A stretch of 64,000 bases of DNA, taken from the NCBI RefSeq assembly GCF_000613925.1, contig NZ_BAJX01000008.1, positions 1 to 64,000 on the forward strand, in the 5' to 3' direction. Shown here one piece after another: positions 1-8,883 of the stretch (position 1 is its first letter; each line of letters opens with the position of its first letter). Both the position numbers and the translations under genes were made by a program. Source of the DNA: Prevotella histicola JCM 15637 = DNF00424 (GTDB taxonomy: Bacteria; Bacteroidota; Bacteroidia; Bacteroidales; Bacteroidaceae). Below the pieces are notes generated by a model. It saw only the letters and a list, made by a program, of their open reading frames with translations. It searched no databases and was not told the DNA's origin.

Positions 1-1889
1 GTCTGCATCTTGGATGGTGTCATCCTGCTTTGGCTGCTCCTGCTGACCAGCGTCTGCGCCTGGCTGAGGACCTGCCTGCTGACCGCCTGCTTGGCTGTAC
101 ATCTGCTGTGATGCTGCCTGCATAACGGTGTTGAGGTTGTTGATAGCTGTGTCGATGGCTGCAACGTCAGCTGACTTGTGAGCATCACGGAGCTGCTGGA
201 GAGCAGACTCGATGCCTGACTTCTGGTCGGCTGGAATCTTGTCACCGTTGTCCTTCAAGAAGTTCTCGGTGGTGAAGATCATTGAGTCAGCCTGGTTCAG
301 CTTGTCAATCTTCTCACGCTCTGCCTTGTCGGCTGCTGCGTTCTGCTCAGCCTCAGCCTTCATACGGTTGATTTCATCCTCGCTCAAACCACTTGAAGCC
401 TCGATGCGGATGCTCTGCTCCTTACCAGTTGCCTTGTCCTTAGCAGATACGTTAAGGATACCGTTAGCATCGATGTCGAATGTTACCTCAATCTGTGGAA
501 CACCACGGCGAGCTGGAGCAATACCTGTCAAGTTGAACTGACCGATAGACTTGTTCTGTGCTGCCATTGGACGCTCACCCTGCAGAACGTGGATAGTAAC
601 CTCTGTCTGGTTATCAGCTGCGGTAGAGAATACCTCGCTCTTCTTACAAGGGATAGTAGAGTTAGCATCGATAAGCTTTGTCATCACACCACCCATAGTC
701 TCAATACCGAGGGTCAATGGAGTAACGTCGAGCAATACGATGTCGCCTACACCACTCTCCTTATTAAGGATAGCACCCTGGATAGCTGCACCAACAGCAA
801 CCACCTCATCAGGGTTAACACCCTTTGAAGGCTCCTTACCGAAGTAGTTCTTAACCAATGTCTGCACTGCAGGAATACGGCTTGAACCACCTACGAGGAT
901 AACCTCATCGATATCTGATGTCTGTAACTTAGCGTCGCGGATAGCATTCTGGCATGGAACGAGACAAGCTGGATAAGGCTATGTGCCAACTGCTCAAACT
1001 GTGAACGTGTCAAAGTCTTTACCAAGTGCTTTGGAACACCACCCTCAGCTGTGATGTATGGCAAGTTAATCTCAGTAGAAGAAGAACTTGAAAGTTCAAT
1101 CTTAGCCTTCTCAGCAGCCTCCTTCAAGCGCTGCATTGCCATTGGATCCTTTGTGAGGTCAACACCCTCTTCAGTCTTAAAGCCATTAACCAACCAATCG
1201 ATGATTACTTGGTCGAAGTCATCACCACCAAGGTGAGTATCACCATTTGTAGAGAGTACCTCGAATACACCGCCACCGAACTCAAGGATTGAGATATCGA
1301 ACGTACCACCACCAAGGTCGAATACGGCAATCTTCATATCCTTATTAGCCTTATCAACACCATAAGCAAGTGCTGCAGCAGTAGGCTCGTTCACAATACG
1401 CTGTACGTTAAGACCTGCAATCTGACCAGCTTCCTTAGTAGCCTGACGCTGTGAGTCAGAGAAGTAGGCAGGTACAGTGATAACAGCATCAGTTACTTCT
1501 TGGCCGAGGTAGTCCTCAGCAGTCTTCTTCATCTTCTGCAGAATCATTGCAGAAATCTCCTGTGGAGTATATTTACGGTCGTCAATCTGTACACGTGGAT
1601 AACCACCCTCATTAACAACCTTGAATGGAACACGCTCAGCCTCTTTCTGACACTGCTCGTAAGTCTCACCCATGAAACGCTTAATAGAGTAAACGGTCTT
1701 CTCTGGGTTTGTGATAGCCTGACGCTTAGCAGGGTCACCCACCTTACGCTCGCCGCCTTCAACGAAGCCCACAACAGAAGGAGTTGTACGCTTACCTTCG
1801 CTGTTAGCAATTACTACTGGCTCGTTACCTTCGAATACAGCAACACAGCTGTTAGTTGTTCCTAAGTCAATTCCAATAATCTTTCCCAT
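1..1889 (-). CDS. dnaK: Molecular chaperone DnaK (Hsp70), C-terminus off the left edge, one frameshift
   Basis: ATP-dependent cytoplasmic chaperone that works with DnaJ and GrpE. The N-terminus [15 protein letters not shown] is the Hsp70 phosphate loop, followed by the nucleotide-binding domain ([17 protein letters not shown] near residues 190-205, [11 protein letters not shown] near 165-175). The frame breaks at about base 969: after SLIQ the continuation ([14 protein letters not shown], then [14 protein letters not shown] and the substrate-binding domain with [12 protein letters not shown]) is in another frame. Restoring one G (CAG-CTT to CAG-GCTT on the coding strand) repairs it. The second half reads openly to base 1, where the Gln/Gly/Ala-rich tail begins, so only the last few residues lie outside. 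Because dnaK is nearly indispensable, the break is probably a base-call error. No dnaJ or grpE is adjacent. Confidence 0.95.
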
Positions 1890-2445
1890 AATTATATCTT
1901 GTTTTTATTATTATTCTAAATTCAGTTCTAAACGCTTTCTTTGTCAAGCTTTACCAAAACAGAGAACTGTTCTAGCTTTATTGCTCGCCCTTTCAGCGTT
2001 ATTCGCCGATAATTAAACAAATGACATGCCAAGGGGTATGTACTGACAGAATGGCAGTATGTTTGTGCTCGCCTGCGTAAAAAACTGATGACAACTGTCT
2101 GTTTGCGGGTAAATATGCAGTCAGTGACAGTTTTCTCAGGTTCTTTCCGTAATCTTTTTCTTTACCTTATTATATTATAATTATATTATATATAAGGCAG
2201 AAGGGGATAGACAGTATAGGGTAATTTGATGAGTTGTAATATCCAAGAGTCCCAGAAGGAGATTAAGATGGTCTGTTATGGTACAAAGAAAATCAGATTT
2301 ACGTCTTCCTTTTATCTTGTTATTTACAAATTGAAAGTACACTTATTGTTATCGTTTTATCTCATTTTATAGTTCAAAAATGGTCATTGAGGAAAAAAAA
2401 CACCCTTAATTTAAAGAAAAACAGTATTTTTTCTACAAAATAATG
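1890..2445. other. Divergent intergenic region dnaK / ompA-like
   Basis: About 640 bases separate the dnaK start from the porin start. The middle (about 2155-2200) is a very AT-rich run of TTATA repeats. No convincing gene, tRNA or riboswitch was found; it must hold the dnaK promoter on the minus strand, but I see no clear -7 box for it. Confidence 0.5.
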
Positions 2446-2474
2446 TTGTCTATTCAAAAAAAACACTACCTTTG
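2446..2474 (+). promoter_or_regulatory. Bacteroidetes-type promoter of the OmpA-like gene
   Basis: A -7 box TACCTTTG lies at 2467-2474 with a TTG 18 bases upstream (2446-2448). This matches the Bacteroidetes pattern (TTTG, 19-21 bases, TAnnTTTG). It leaves a 5' leader of roughly 50 bases before the ATG at 2529. Confidence 0.65.
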
Positions 2475-2528
2475 CACCGTCTAAATTAATGGTTGCTAAA
2501 AAATTAACACATTTAATATTGATCATTT

Positions 2529-3605
2529 ATGAAAAAGTTTTTGATTGCACTTTCAGTGCTCGCAATGGGTATAACAAGCGCTCAAGCTCAGATAGCTTAT
2601 GAGAAGGCTAAGCCATTTGACAATGTTTATCTCGGTATTGAGGGTGGCGTTATGGGCCCAATGAACTTCAAGCATTTCACACCATTGAATGCTGCAGCTG
2701 GTCTTAAGCTCGGTAAGCAGTTTAGTCCAGTTTATGGTGCTAACCTCGAAGGTCTTGCTTTCTTCGGTGACAACCGTTGGCAGACAGGTTCTTTAGGTTT
2801 CTCTAACAGTCACACAGTAGTTCGTGCCATTAACCTTGGCTTGAATGGTACTCTTAACTTCACTAACCTCTTCTGCGAATACAATCCAGATCGTCGCTTC
2901 GAGGTAGGTGCTGAGGCTGGTATCGGTTACTGGATCACTTACGGTGACAAGCACATCATCCAGACTTCTAACACTGGTGATGATACAGAGTTGACAGCTA
3001 AGACTGGTCTTACTTTCGCTTACAACCTTGGTGAGAAGAGAGCATGGCAGCTTTACGTAGAGCCAGCTGTTCTCTGGAACCTTACTCATGGTCCTGGCGA
3101 TGCTATCCAGTTCGGTAAGCAGGCAGCTCAGCTTGGTCTCTTCGTTGGTTTGAACTACAAGTTCAAGACTTCTAACGGTACTCATAACTTCAAGGTTTGG
3201 AACGTTGGTGAGTTGAACGATGAGATTAACTCTCTCCGTGATCAGCTTAACGCTAAACCTAAGGAGGTTGTTAAGGAGGTTGTTAAGGAAGTTGTTAAGG
3301 AGGTTCCTGCACAGCAGACTCTCTGCATCGACAACTTGGTATTCGTAACCTTCGCACAGGGTAAGTACATCCTTACTAACGAGGCTAAGAAGGCTCTTGA
3401 TGACGTTAAGGAAGGTCGTCACGTACAGATCGTAGGTACTGCATCTCCAGAAGGTCCTAAGGATCTCAACCAGCGTCTGTCTCAGAACCGTGCAGATGTT
3501 GTTGCTAAGTACCTCCAGAGCCGTGGTGTCATCGTTGATGAGGCTAAGGGTGCAGGTGTACAGGGCGTAACTTCTAACCGTTTGGCTGTTGTTTACGTAA
3601 AGTAA
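2529..3605 (+). CDS. OmpA-family outer membrane porin
   Basis: A 358-residue outer-membrane protein. Residues 1-20 are a signal peptide ending AQAQ. Residues about 22-215 alternate like an eight-stranded barrel (VYLGIEGGVMGP, LYVEPAVLWNL, LGLFVGLNYKF). A hinge made of VVKE repeats (about 248-260) leads to a C-terminal OmpA-like peptidoglycan-binding domain (VQIVGTASPEGPKDLNQRLS, NRADVVAKYL, NRLAVVYVK). This is the organisation of Bacteroidetes major porins such as OmpA/Omp40-41. Codon use is strongly biased (GTT, CTC, AAC, GGT), unlike neighbours, which fits very high expression. It has its own promoter and a strong terminator, so it is probably monocistronic. The OmpA domain is clear; whether it is truly a pore is inferred. 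Confidence 0.93.
   Translation: MKKFLIALSVLAMGITSAQAQIAYEKAKPFDNVYLGIEGGVMGPMNFKHFTPLNAAAGLKLGKQFSPVYGANLEGLAFFGDNRWQTGSLGFSNSHTVVRAINLGLNGTLNFTNLFCEYNPDRRFEVGAEAGIGYWITYGDKHIIQTSNTGDDTELTAKTGLTFAYNLGEKRAWQLYVEPAVLWNLTHGPGDAIQFGKQAAQLGLFVGLNYKFKTSNGTHNFKVWNVGELNDEINSLRDQLNAKPKEVVKEVVKEVVKEVPAQQTLCIDNLVFVTFAQGKYILTNEAKKALDDVKEGRHVQIVGTASPEGPKDLNQRLSQNRADVVAKYLQSRGVIVDEAKGAGVQGVTSNRLAVVYVK
3261..3308 (+). repeat. In-frame 12-bp tandem repeat (x4) in the porin hinge
   Basis: Four 12-base units, AAGGAGGTTGTT with small changes, encode KEVVKEVV-type hinge repeats between the barrel and the OmpA domain. The length is a multiple of three, so gain or loss of a unit would change hinge length and keep the frame. 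Confidence 0.85.
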
Positions 3606-3655
3606 AGCATCTAACCTTTTGATTAGTCTTCGTGATTAATCGAGAGAAATAATAT

Positions 3656-3696
3656 AAGTGGGGATAAACCGAATGATGGTTTATCCCCACTTTTTT
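3656..3696 (+). terminator. Rho-independent terminator of the OmpA-like gene
   Basis: A perfect 15-bp stem (3656-3670 with 3678-3692; arms read AAGTGGGGATAAACC and its complement) with a 7-base loop is followed by six T. It lies 51 bases after the stop codon. Confidence 0.92.
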
Positions 3697-4018
3697 ATGT
3701 TTATACTCTTCAAAGGTATATCTTTTGAGGTTGTGATCTGGGAGTAGTTGCATGTATATGGGTATTTTTTGAGATCCGTGGGGCAATTACTGTTCTTAGG
3801 TATATAGCCTTATTTCTTCTTTTTTTCTATTGTCTGTTTAAGTCTGTGCCCTGAAAGCGAGGATGAATGATTCCTGTTGATGATTCAAAAGGGTGGGGTA
3901 GACAAATCCTGGAGATTTGTTTTTGCAGTTTAAGAACAGTCGTTCTGTTATCTAATGGGTATATAAATCCGAGATAGAGTATGCCTGTTATTGTAAAACA
4001 AAATTCGAATAGCTTTTC

Positions 4019-4270
4019 AATAGGGCATCTTTTACGTTTTAAAAGGGCGTCTTTTGCATTGTAAAAGATGCCCTTTTGAGTTGTAAAAGGTGCTCTTTTA
4101 CATCGTAAAACATGCCCTTTTACGAGCCTATCTGTAACCGTCTGACAATGTGAAGGTTATAGAACCATGAAAAATTGATTTCCTTCTGTTTTATCCATTA
4201 TTCTCTTTTTCTGTTTGTAAGGTTGTTTTACTATTAATAACCACTGTTTCTTTGCATTCTTTTTTATACT
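4019..4270 (+). repeat. 22-bp palindrome array, family A copy 1, with conserved tail
   Basis: Five 22-base units start at 4019, 4041, 4063, 4085 and 4107. Each is an AAAAG-NNNNN-CTTTT imperfect palindrome plus a 7-base linker (GCATTGT-like); the first unit is degenerate (AATAGGGCATC). The tail begins near 4125 with AGCC-TATCTGTAACCGTCTGA and is shared, with decreasing identity, with copies at 18657 and 60002. The element fills the gap between the porin terminator and the channel operon. It is too regular and too free of unique spacers to be CRISPR. Function unknown. Confidence 0.85.
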
Positions 4271-4323
4271 CTCGGGCGAGATGGTTGTGGATGTGTGTAT
4301 AATAGGAACGGACTTCTTTTACC

Positions 4324-4357
4324 ATAAAAAATACCCTTCCACATTGCAGAAGGGTAT
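4324..4357 (-). terminator. Terminator at the end of the PH-dacB-mscS cluster
   Basis: On the minus strand a 9-bp stem (arms 4349-4357 GAAGGGTAT complement and 4331-4339 ATACCCTTC) is followed by a run of T (4325-4330 read in complement). It sits about 65 bases past the mscS stop. Confidence 0.75.
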
Positions 4358-4420
4358 CTTTTAGTCCTTAAAATATAGGTGTATTTCTACATGCTCTATA
4401 CTATCTTTTCATTTCTTTTT

Positions 4421-5656
4421 TTATTGGTTAGGAGTCTGTTCATACACTTTCAGACCGAACTCCTGCGCATAAGCATATACGTGTTCAAGGATATCCGACA
4501 TGGCATGCTCATGTGGTATGAAGTCTTTTGTGCGTAGGAAGAAGTAGAGTTCAACAGGTACACCATTCTGTGTTGCCTCTAATTGATGTACTAGGAGTGG
4601 CATTTGGTTATTTACATCATCGCGTTTGGAGAGGTAATGTTCCATATAATGACGGAAGATAGCCATGTTAATGATGTCCCCTTTCATGTCATCTTCTTTT
4701 ACATATCCTTTGGTTATCAATCTTTGTTTCAGTTCATCATCTGCCACACGGATGCTACGAACGTCAAAGTAGATCATCTTCTTTACTCTTTGTCCATTCA
4801 TATCCTGCACTCCATTCCAGTTCTGGAACATCCCACTGACGAGTGTTATAGGAGGAACAGTGGTGATGGTGTTATCTGCCTGACGTACCTTTACAGTTGT
4901 AAGGGTGATGTCTATGACCGTTCCATCAACGAAAGCACCAGGTACTGTGATACGATCTCCGATGTGAATCATGTCGTTACTGGTCAGACGAATACCTGCA
5001 ACGAGTCCGTTTATCGTATCTTGGAACACCAACATGAGGATGGCTGATGTTGCGCCCAAGCCTGCCAGTAGTGTCATTGGGCTACGATCAATGAGGATTG
5101 CGATAACAATGATTACGGCAATGAAGATGAACAGAATCCTCAATACCCCACAGAAGGATTTCAGATATTGGCTTCTTGAACTTCCAGGCTTGGAGTCTAA
5201 GTATTGTAGACGGTTGATAATGCTAACAACCAATAGTGTTGTCATGACCGTAAGGTAGACAGCACACAGTCGGGCAAGCATATCCTGCACTATTGGGAAC
5301 TGATAGAACACCAACGGCATGAGCTGCCAGATGACCAAAGCTGGTACGATACGACATGCGGTGCGCATGACTTTATAGTCGAAGAGGATGTCATCCCATT
5401 TGGCTTCAGTCCTTTTTACAACCTTAAGAAGGATGGGGATAATGACGAATCTGCAGAATCGTTCTGCAAGGAATGCCAATAGAATGGTGACAACTGCCAG
5501 CAAAGTATGGCGCAAAACAGGTACGGCAGAACCATGTACACCTGATGAAATGATGATGTTTTCGACAAAGATACGAATCTGTTCCATTACATCATTGAGC
5601 AGATGATGGGGCAATTTAGGGAGTATTGCCTTGTCTAATTTTAAAGCTACTGGCAT
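4421..5656 (-). CDS. MscS-family mechanosensitive channel (YbdG-like)
   Basis: An inner-membrane channel that opens under membrane tension and releases solutes on hypo-osmotic shock. Of 411 residues the first ~190 hold four to five hydrophobic segments (TLLAVVTILLAFLAE, VPALVIWQLMPLVFYQ, ILFIFIAVIIVIAILI). Then comes the pore helix and beta-domain region (LLAGLGATSAILMLVFQDT, then HIGDRITVPGAFVDGTVIDI) typical of MscS. The motif NWNGVQDMNGQRVKK and the following soluble domain resemble the YbdG/MscM subgroup rather than small MscS. I chose the ATG at 5656 because the upstream in-frame codon at 5668 is TTG. It overlaps the dacB end by 10 bases, so translational coupling is likely. Confidence 0.9.
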   Translation of the reverse strand: MPVALKLDKAILPKLPHHLLNDVMEQIRIFVENIIISSGVHGSAVPVLRHTLLAVVTILLAFLAERFCRFVIIPILLKVVKRTEAKWDDILFDYKVMRTACRIVPALVIWQLMPLVFYQFPIVQDMLARLCAVYLTVMTTLLVVSIINRLQYLDSKPGSSRSQYLKSFCGVLRILFIFIAVIIVIAILIDRSPMTLLAGLGATSAILMLVFQDTINGLVAGIRLTSNDMIHIGDRITVPGAFVDGTVIDITLTTVKVRQADNTITTVPPITLVSGMFQNWNGVQDMNGQRVKKMIYFDVRSIRVADDELKQRLITKGYVKEDDMKGDIINMAIFRHYMEHYLSKRDDVNNQMPLLVHQLEATQNGVPVELYFFLRTKDFIPHEHAMSDILEHVYAYAQEFGLKVYEQTPNQ

Positions 5657-6963
5657 AAAGCTACACAAATTTTATTCTGAAAATTACGCATCGGACTGTT
5701 CGTCAGTCCACCATTGTTGATGATTGCAAAACAGATAAGGTGTCCGTTGGATGCTGTAAGATAGCCTGCAAGAGAGCTGACACCCTTTACCGTGCCCGTC
5801 TTAGCACGTACATTGCCTTCTGCAGGTGTTCCTCTCATTCTCTTTTTCAGTGTTCCATCCGTACCAGCAATGGGCAGAGACGGTAGCAAGGCACCGTAGA
5901 TGTCCTGTTTCTGATAGGCATAACGGAGCATCTTCACTTCTAACTCCGCACTGACATAGTTGTAAAGGGACAGTCCAGAACCGTCAGCAACATAGTAATC
6001 ACGGGCATTAAGACCTAATTTCTCAAAGAGTGCGTTCTCGTATTGACGCCCTGTTCGTGCTGACGCCCAGCGTGTTCCTTCGCTTGCAGCAAGCTGATAG
6101 AATACTGCTTCAGCATAAAGATTATCGCTCACCTTCATCATTCGCTGCAGCACCTGGCGTATAGAGTGGCTCTGAGTAGCGATGGGACGTGCCTCAGCAG
6201 GCGTCTGTCGCTCGTCAGTAGTACCGTTAAAGGTTATACCAGAGCTACGTAGAGCACTGCAAAAACGACTGATGAACTCGTCTCTTCGCTCAATCAGGAG
6301 TGGAGATAGCGTCGGATTCTTATCATCCCAGCACCATCCTTCTCCCAAACGGTTGCGTTCTTTGAAGGATAAGTCGGTATATATGTTGCCATCAATCTGC
6401 GTTATTCCTTCGTTACGAATGGTGTTTACAAGTTCTCTCATGTCCGAATTGTCAAACATGGGGTCCATTCCACCTAAGCAATAGAGGTCACCATGCAGCA
6501 CATGTGTGGAGTCTTCAATCTCGCCTGTATAGTAAACACGTGTCTTGAGGGTATAGTCTGACCCCAACTTGTCCAATGCAGCAATGGCAGTGAGGCACTT
6601 CATCGTTGATGCAGGACGCATGTGCATACGCTCATTGTACTGATAGAGCGGCACATCATCTGTCAGATCCCATATCATAACACCTGCTTGTACAGTCTGA
6701 AGTAGTGAGGTGTGGAAGATACCATCAAGTCGAGCCGTGATGTTTTCCTTCCATGACAAGTGATTGTCAGTGGCAAATGCGGGGATAATACTATCTGTTT
6801 CTTCATCCGAATCACTGTCCTCAACAGTAGTCTTGGACTGTATGACAGTTGCTTTCGGATTAAGAACCTTTGCTATTTCAGTACTGTCTAAGTAAATCTG
6901 CGCATGAATTGGCAGGCTCATTACTATACTTAAAGCCAGTACTGATAATGATTTCAGTTTCAT
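5647..6963 (-). CDS. dacB: D-alanyl-D-alanine carboxypeptidase/endopeptidase, PBP4 class (S13)
   Basis: Periplasmic peptidase that trims or cuts peptide cross-links of peptidoglycan. Residues 1-22 form a signal peptide (ending PIHAQ). All three penicillin-interacting motifs are present: STMK with the catalytic serine at residue 119, SDN (SDNLYAEA, about residue 283) and KTGTVKG near 390. Length 438 is usual for the S13 family. A 16-residue acidic stretch (EDSDSDEETDS) follows the mature N-terminus and is not part of the enzyme fold. It overlaps the upstream PH-domain gene by four bases (ATGA) and the downstream channel gene by ten, so the three form one transcription unit joining cell-wall turnover with turgor release. 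Confidence 0.95.
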   Translation of the reverse strand: MKLKSLSVLALSIVMSLPIHAQIYLDSTEIAKVLNPKATVIQSKTTVEDSDSDEETDSIIPAFATDNHLSWKENITARLDGIFHTSLLQTVQAGVMIWDLTDDVPLYQYNERMHMRPASTMKCLTAIAALDKLGSDYTLKTRVYYTGEIEDSTHVLHGDLYCLGGMDPMFDNSDMRELVNTIRNEGITQIDGNIYTDLSFKERNRLGEGWCWDDKNPTLSPLLIERRDEFISRFCSALRSSGITFNGTTDERQTPAEARPIATQSHSIRQVLQRMMKVSDNLYAEAVFYQLAASEGTRWASARTGRQYENALFEKLGLNARDYYVADGSGLSLYNYVSAELEVKMLRYAYQKQDIYGALLPSLPIAGTDGTLKKRMRGTPAEGNVRAKTGTVKGVSSLAGYLTASNGHLICFAIINNGGLTNSPMRNFQNKICVALCQ

Positions 6964-7367
6964 TCTATGTTATCTTTTTTACTAATCTTCTTCCTTATTG
7001 CAGCCAGAAACGAGTCTACATTGTCGGGCTGGATGCTTATTGCTGTGTTATCATTGAGTTCTAATAAGGCGTAATAGCCTAAACGGAAGGCAAAGGGACG
7101 CTTGTCAACCGTCTTTATCTGGGTAATCTGTATGCTCTTAGGGCGTCCTATTCTTCCTGTTTTAATCTGTAGTTCTCCGTCATCTGTCAACGTATAGGAT
7201 GAATGGATAGCACGATCCACAGCTCGAAGGGTAACTGCAATGAGGATAAAGCCAAGGATTACCATCACACTGTTCGTACGATGCCACAGACAAACGAAGG
7301 CTCCAAGGGCAAAAACCAGGATACCGCCTATGTCATTTATCGTCACTTTATGTTGGAAAGTTCTCAT
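6960..7367 (-). CDS. Small membrane PH-domain protein
   Basis: A 135-residue protein with two hydrophobic helices at about residues 12-28 and 33-46 (DIGGILVFALGAFVCLW; SVMVILGFILIAVTL), then a compact beta-rich domain (YTLTDDGELQIKTGRIG, SIQITQIKTVDKR, YYALLELNDNTAISIQP). This topology matches bacterial PH (bPH2-like) membrane proteins of unknown role. The ATG at 7367 lies only 8 bases after a -7 box, so the mRNA probably has almost no leader. It is the first gene of the cluster leading to dacB and mscS. Confidence 0.75.
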   Translation of the reverse strand: MRTFQHKVTINDIGGILVFALGAFVCLWHRTNSVMVILGFILIAVTLRAVDRAIHSSYTLTDDGELQIKTGRIGRPKSIQITQIKTVDKRPFAFRLGYYALLELNDNTAISIQPDNVDSFLAAIRKKISKKDNIE

Positions 7368-7375
7368 ATTGAGTG

Positions 7376-7383
7376 CAAAAATA
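7376..7383 (-). promoter_or_regulatory. -7 box for PH-dacB-mscS operon
   Basis: Minus-strand TATTTTTG (CAAAAATA on plus) ends 8 bases before the ATG at 7367. Transcription would start within a few bases of the start codon, implying a leaderless or nearly leaderless mRNA. Confidence 0.65.
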
Positions 7384-7435
7384 CGAAAAAAAAGCTATGG
7401 ACATACATATATGTCATGAAAAGATAATGGCAACC

Positions 7436-7468
7436 ATCATCTCCAGAGGGCAGATGATGATTGCCATT
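7436..7468 (-). terminator. Terminator of meso-DAP dehydrogenase gene
   Basis: Inverted repeat AATGGCAA-CATCATCT / AGATGATG-TTGCCATT with a 9-base loop. On the minus strand it lies 45 bases after the ddh stop and is followed by TATCTTTTC. The T run is interrupted, so strength is uncertain. Confidence 0.65.
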
Positions 7469-7513
7469 TGGCGGTATCAGCAGAAGTTAAGGGTAACTTC
7501 CTGACCTTTTGTC

Positions 7514-8413
7514 TTATACCAATGTTGAGATGATTTCCTCACGACTGCCTGGCAGCATGTCGATAACTGGAATCTCAGGCATGGTGTAACAACCCGGAGC
7601 AAGACGGAAGCTGGCACGTGCAACATTCACAAGTACCTGTGCCGTAAGGGCTGGATTGTTGATGTTCATATCGAATGAGAAGTGCTGATTGTGGGTCTTT
7701 CCACTGACACCCTTACGTGTCATGTGTACGCCATGACCAACATCATTCAGTGCAGCAACGCTTGGTACAGCGAAGACGTGTAGCTCATCATGAGCAAAGT
7801 AGTCGTCGGCTTTCAGCTCTTTTGTTACTTCTTCGAGCTTTGCACCATCCTCTAATTCAACGTAAACCATACGGCGATGGATGCCTTCACCAAGTGGAAT
7901 GGTCATTGAAAGCGCATCTTTAACACCCTTCTTGCTACGTGCTACTACGGAATGTCCCATAGAACGACCCGGTCCGAAGTTAGTGTATGAGAGGCCTTCT
8001 GGTGCAAGACTCTCCATCAAGACACGTACAATAGAGTCTGATCCTGGGTCCCAACCAGCTGAAATCACGCTGACGGTATCCGTACGAAGGTTGTTTTGCA
8101 TCTGCTTTGTACGATAGTCGAGGATTGAACCGTGGATGTCGAAGGAGTCAACAGTGTTGATACCGAGTGCGGTAATCTTCTCTGCATACTCCGGACAGCT
8201 GCGTGTTGGAGTTGCAAGAATGGCTACATCAACGTCCTTGAGTTTGACAATATCGTCAACAACCTCATAAGGAGTGAGCTCTAAAGGTTTGTCTTTGTCA
8301 CCCTGACGGCGTACAATGCCTGCTATCTCAAAGTCTTTTGCTGCCTCAAGTGCCTGAACACTGTACTGTCCAATGTTGCCATAACCAACAACTGCTGCTC
8401 TGATCTTCTTCAT
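7514..8413 (-). CDS. ddh: meso-Diaminopimelate D-dehydrogenase
   Basis: NADPH-dependent enzyme that makes meso-2,6-diaminopimelate directly from tetrahydrodipicolinate and ammonia, a short route to lysine and the peptidoglycan cross-linker. The 299-residue protein starts with the dinucleotide-binding motif VGYGNIGQYSVQAL, has the substrate-region motifs NTVDSFDIHG, SAGWDPGSDSIVRV, GPGRSMGHSVVARS and the C-terminal HNQHFSFDMNINNPALTA, all typical of Ddh. Full length. Single gene with its own -7 box at 8456-8463 and a hairpin at the 3' end. Confidence 0.96.
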   Translation of the reverse strand: MKKIRAAVVGYGNIGQYSVQALEAAKDFEIAGIVRRQGDKDKPLELTPYEVVDDIVKLKDVDVAILATPTRSCPEYAEKITALGINTVDSFDIHGSILDYRTKQMQNNLRTDTVSVISAGWDPGSDSIVRVLMESLAPEGLSYTNFGPGRSMGHSVVARSKKGVKDALSMTIPLGEGIHRRMVYVELEDGAKLEEVTKELKADDYFAHDELHVFAVPSVAALNDVGHGVHMTRKGVSGKTHNQHFSFDMNINNPALTAQVLVNVARASFRLAPGCYTMPEIPVIDMLPGSREEIISTLV

Positions 8414-8455
8414 ATTTTTCTTTGTTTTATTATGTTTAATACTTTGTTTCGCCTA

Positions 8456-8463
8456 CAAATTTA
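8456..8463 (-). promoter_or_regulatory. -7 box of ddh
   Basis: Minus-strand TAAATTTG (CAAATTTA on plus), about 42 bases upstream of the ATG at 8413. Confidence 0.55.
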
Positions 8464-8883
8464 CTGCTTTCTTCGTGAAATGTGTCGTTTCGGACCTCTT
8501 TTTTAACACATAAAAGGATTACAGTCAACTTATTACTGCCTCATAAGCATCCCTGCTTCTGTGAATGATGCGTGCCTTGTGACGTACTTTTTTACGACAG
8601 AAGCGGATGGGTTATACCGTATGCTTTCTTTGTATTGATGCCCAGTACCATTATGATATGTCACTGCTTGATACCGCAGAGTGGGTAATTGAGTCTTCAA
8701 TCTTTACTAAATAAGCCGAAAAACATCAATTAATCGATTTGGTAAACAAAAAATGTTAAATCGTAATAGGTCGTGGGGAGGGGCTTGCTGTATAGAAACT
8801 TTTATACTAAATTTGTGGTGTGTTTAGAAGTACTAGCTCTCTATTCACACGAAGATAATACCTAAACAGATATAACTTATAGT
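8464..8883. other. Intergenic region with inverted repeat and -7 box
   Basis: The 420 bases between ddh and the barrel gene hold an imperfect inverted repeat (8548-8562 with 8597-8609; arms CATCC-GCTTCTGT and ACAGAAGCGGATG, 34-base loop) of unknown role. They also hold a plausible -7 box TAAATTTG at 8808-8815, about 68 bases before the ATG at 8884. No gene seen. Confidence 0.5.

Noticed and set aside
2793-3422. 209-codon open frame on the minus strand opposite the OmpA-like gene
   Set aside because: Shadow of a highly codon-biased gene; the plus-strand protein has a signal peptide, barrel and OmpA domain, while the antisense translation has no recognisable features.
3574-3786. Short minus-strand frame overlapping the porin terminator
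   Set aside because: It runs through the terminator stem and has no signal, motif or ribosome-binding context.
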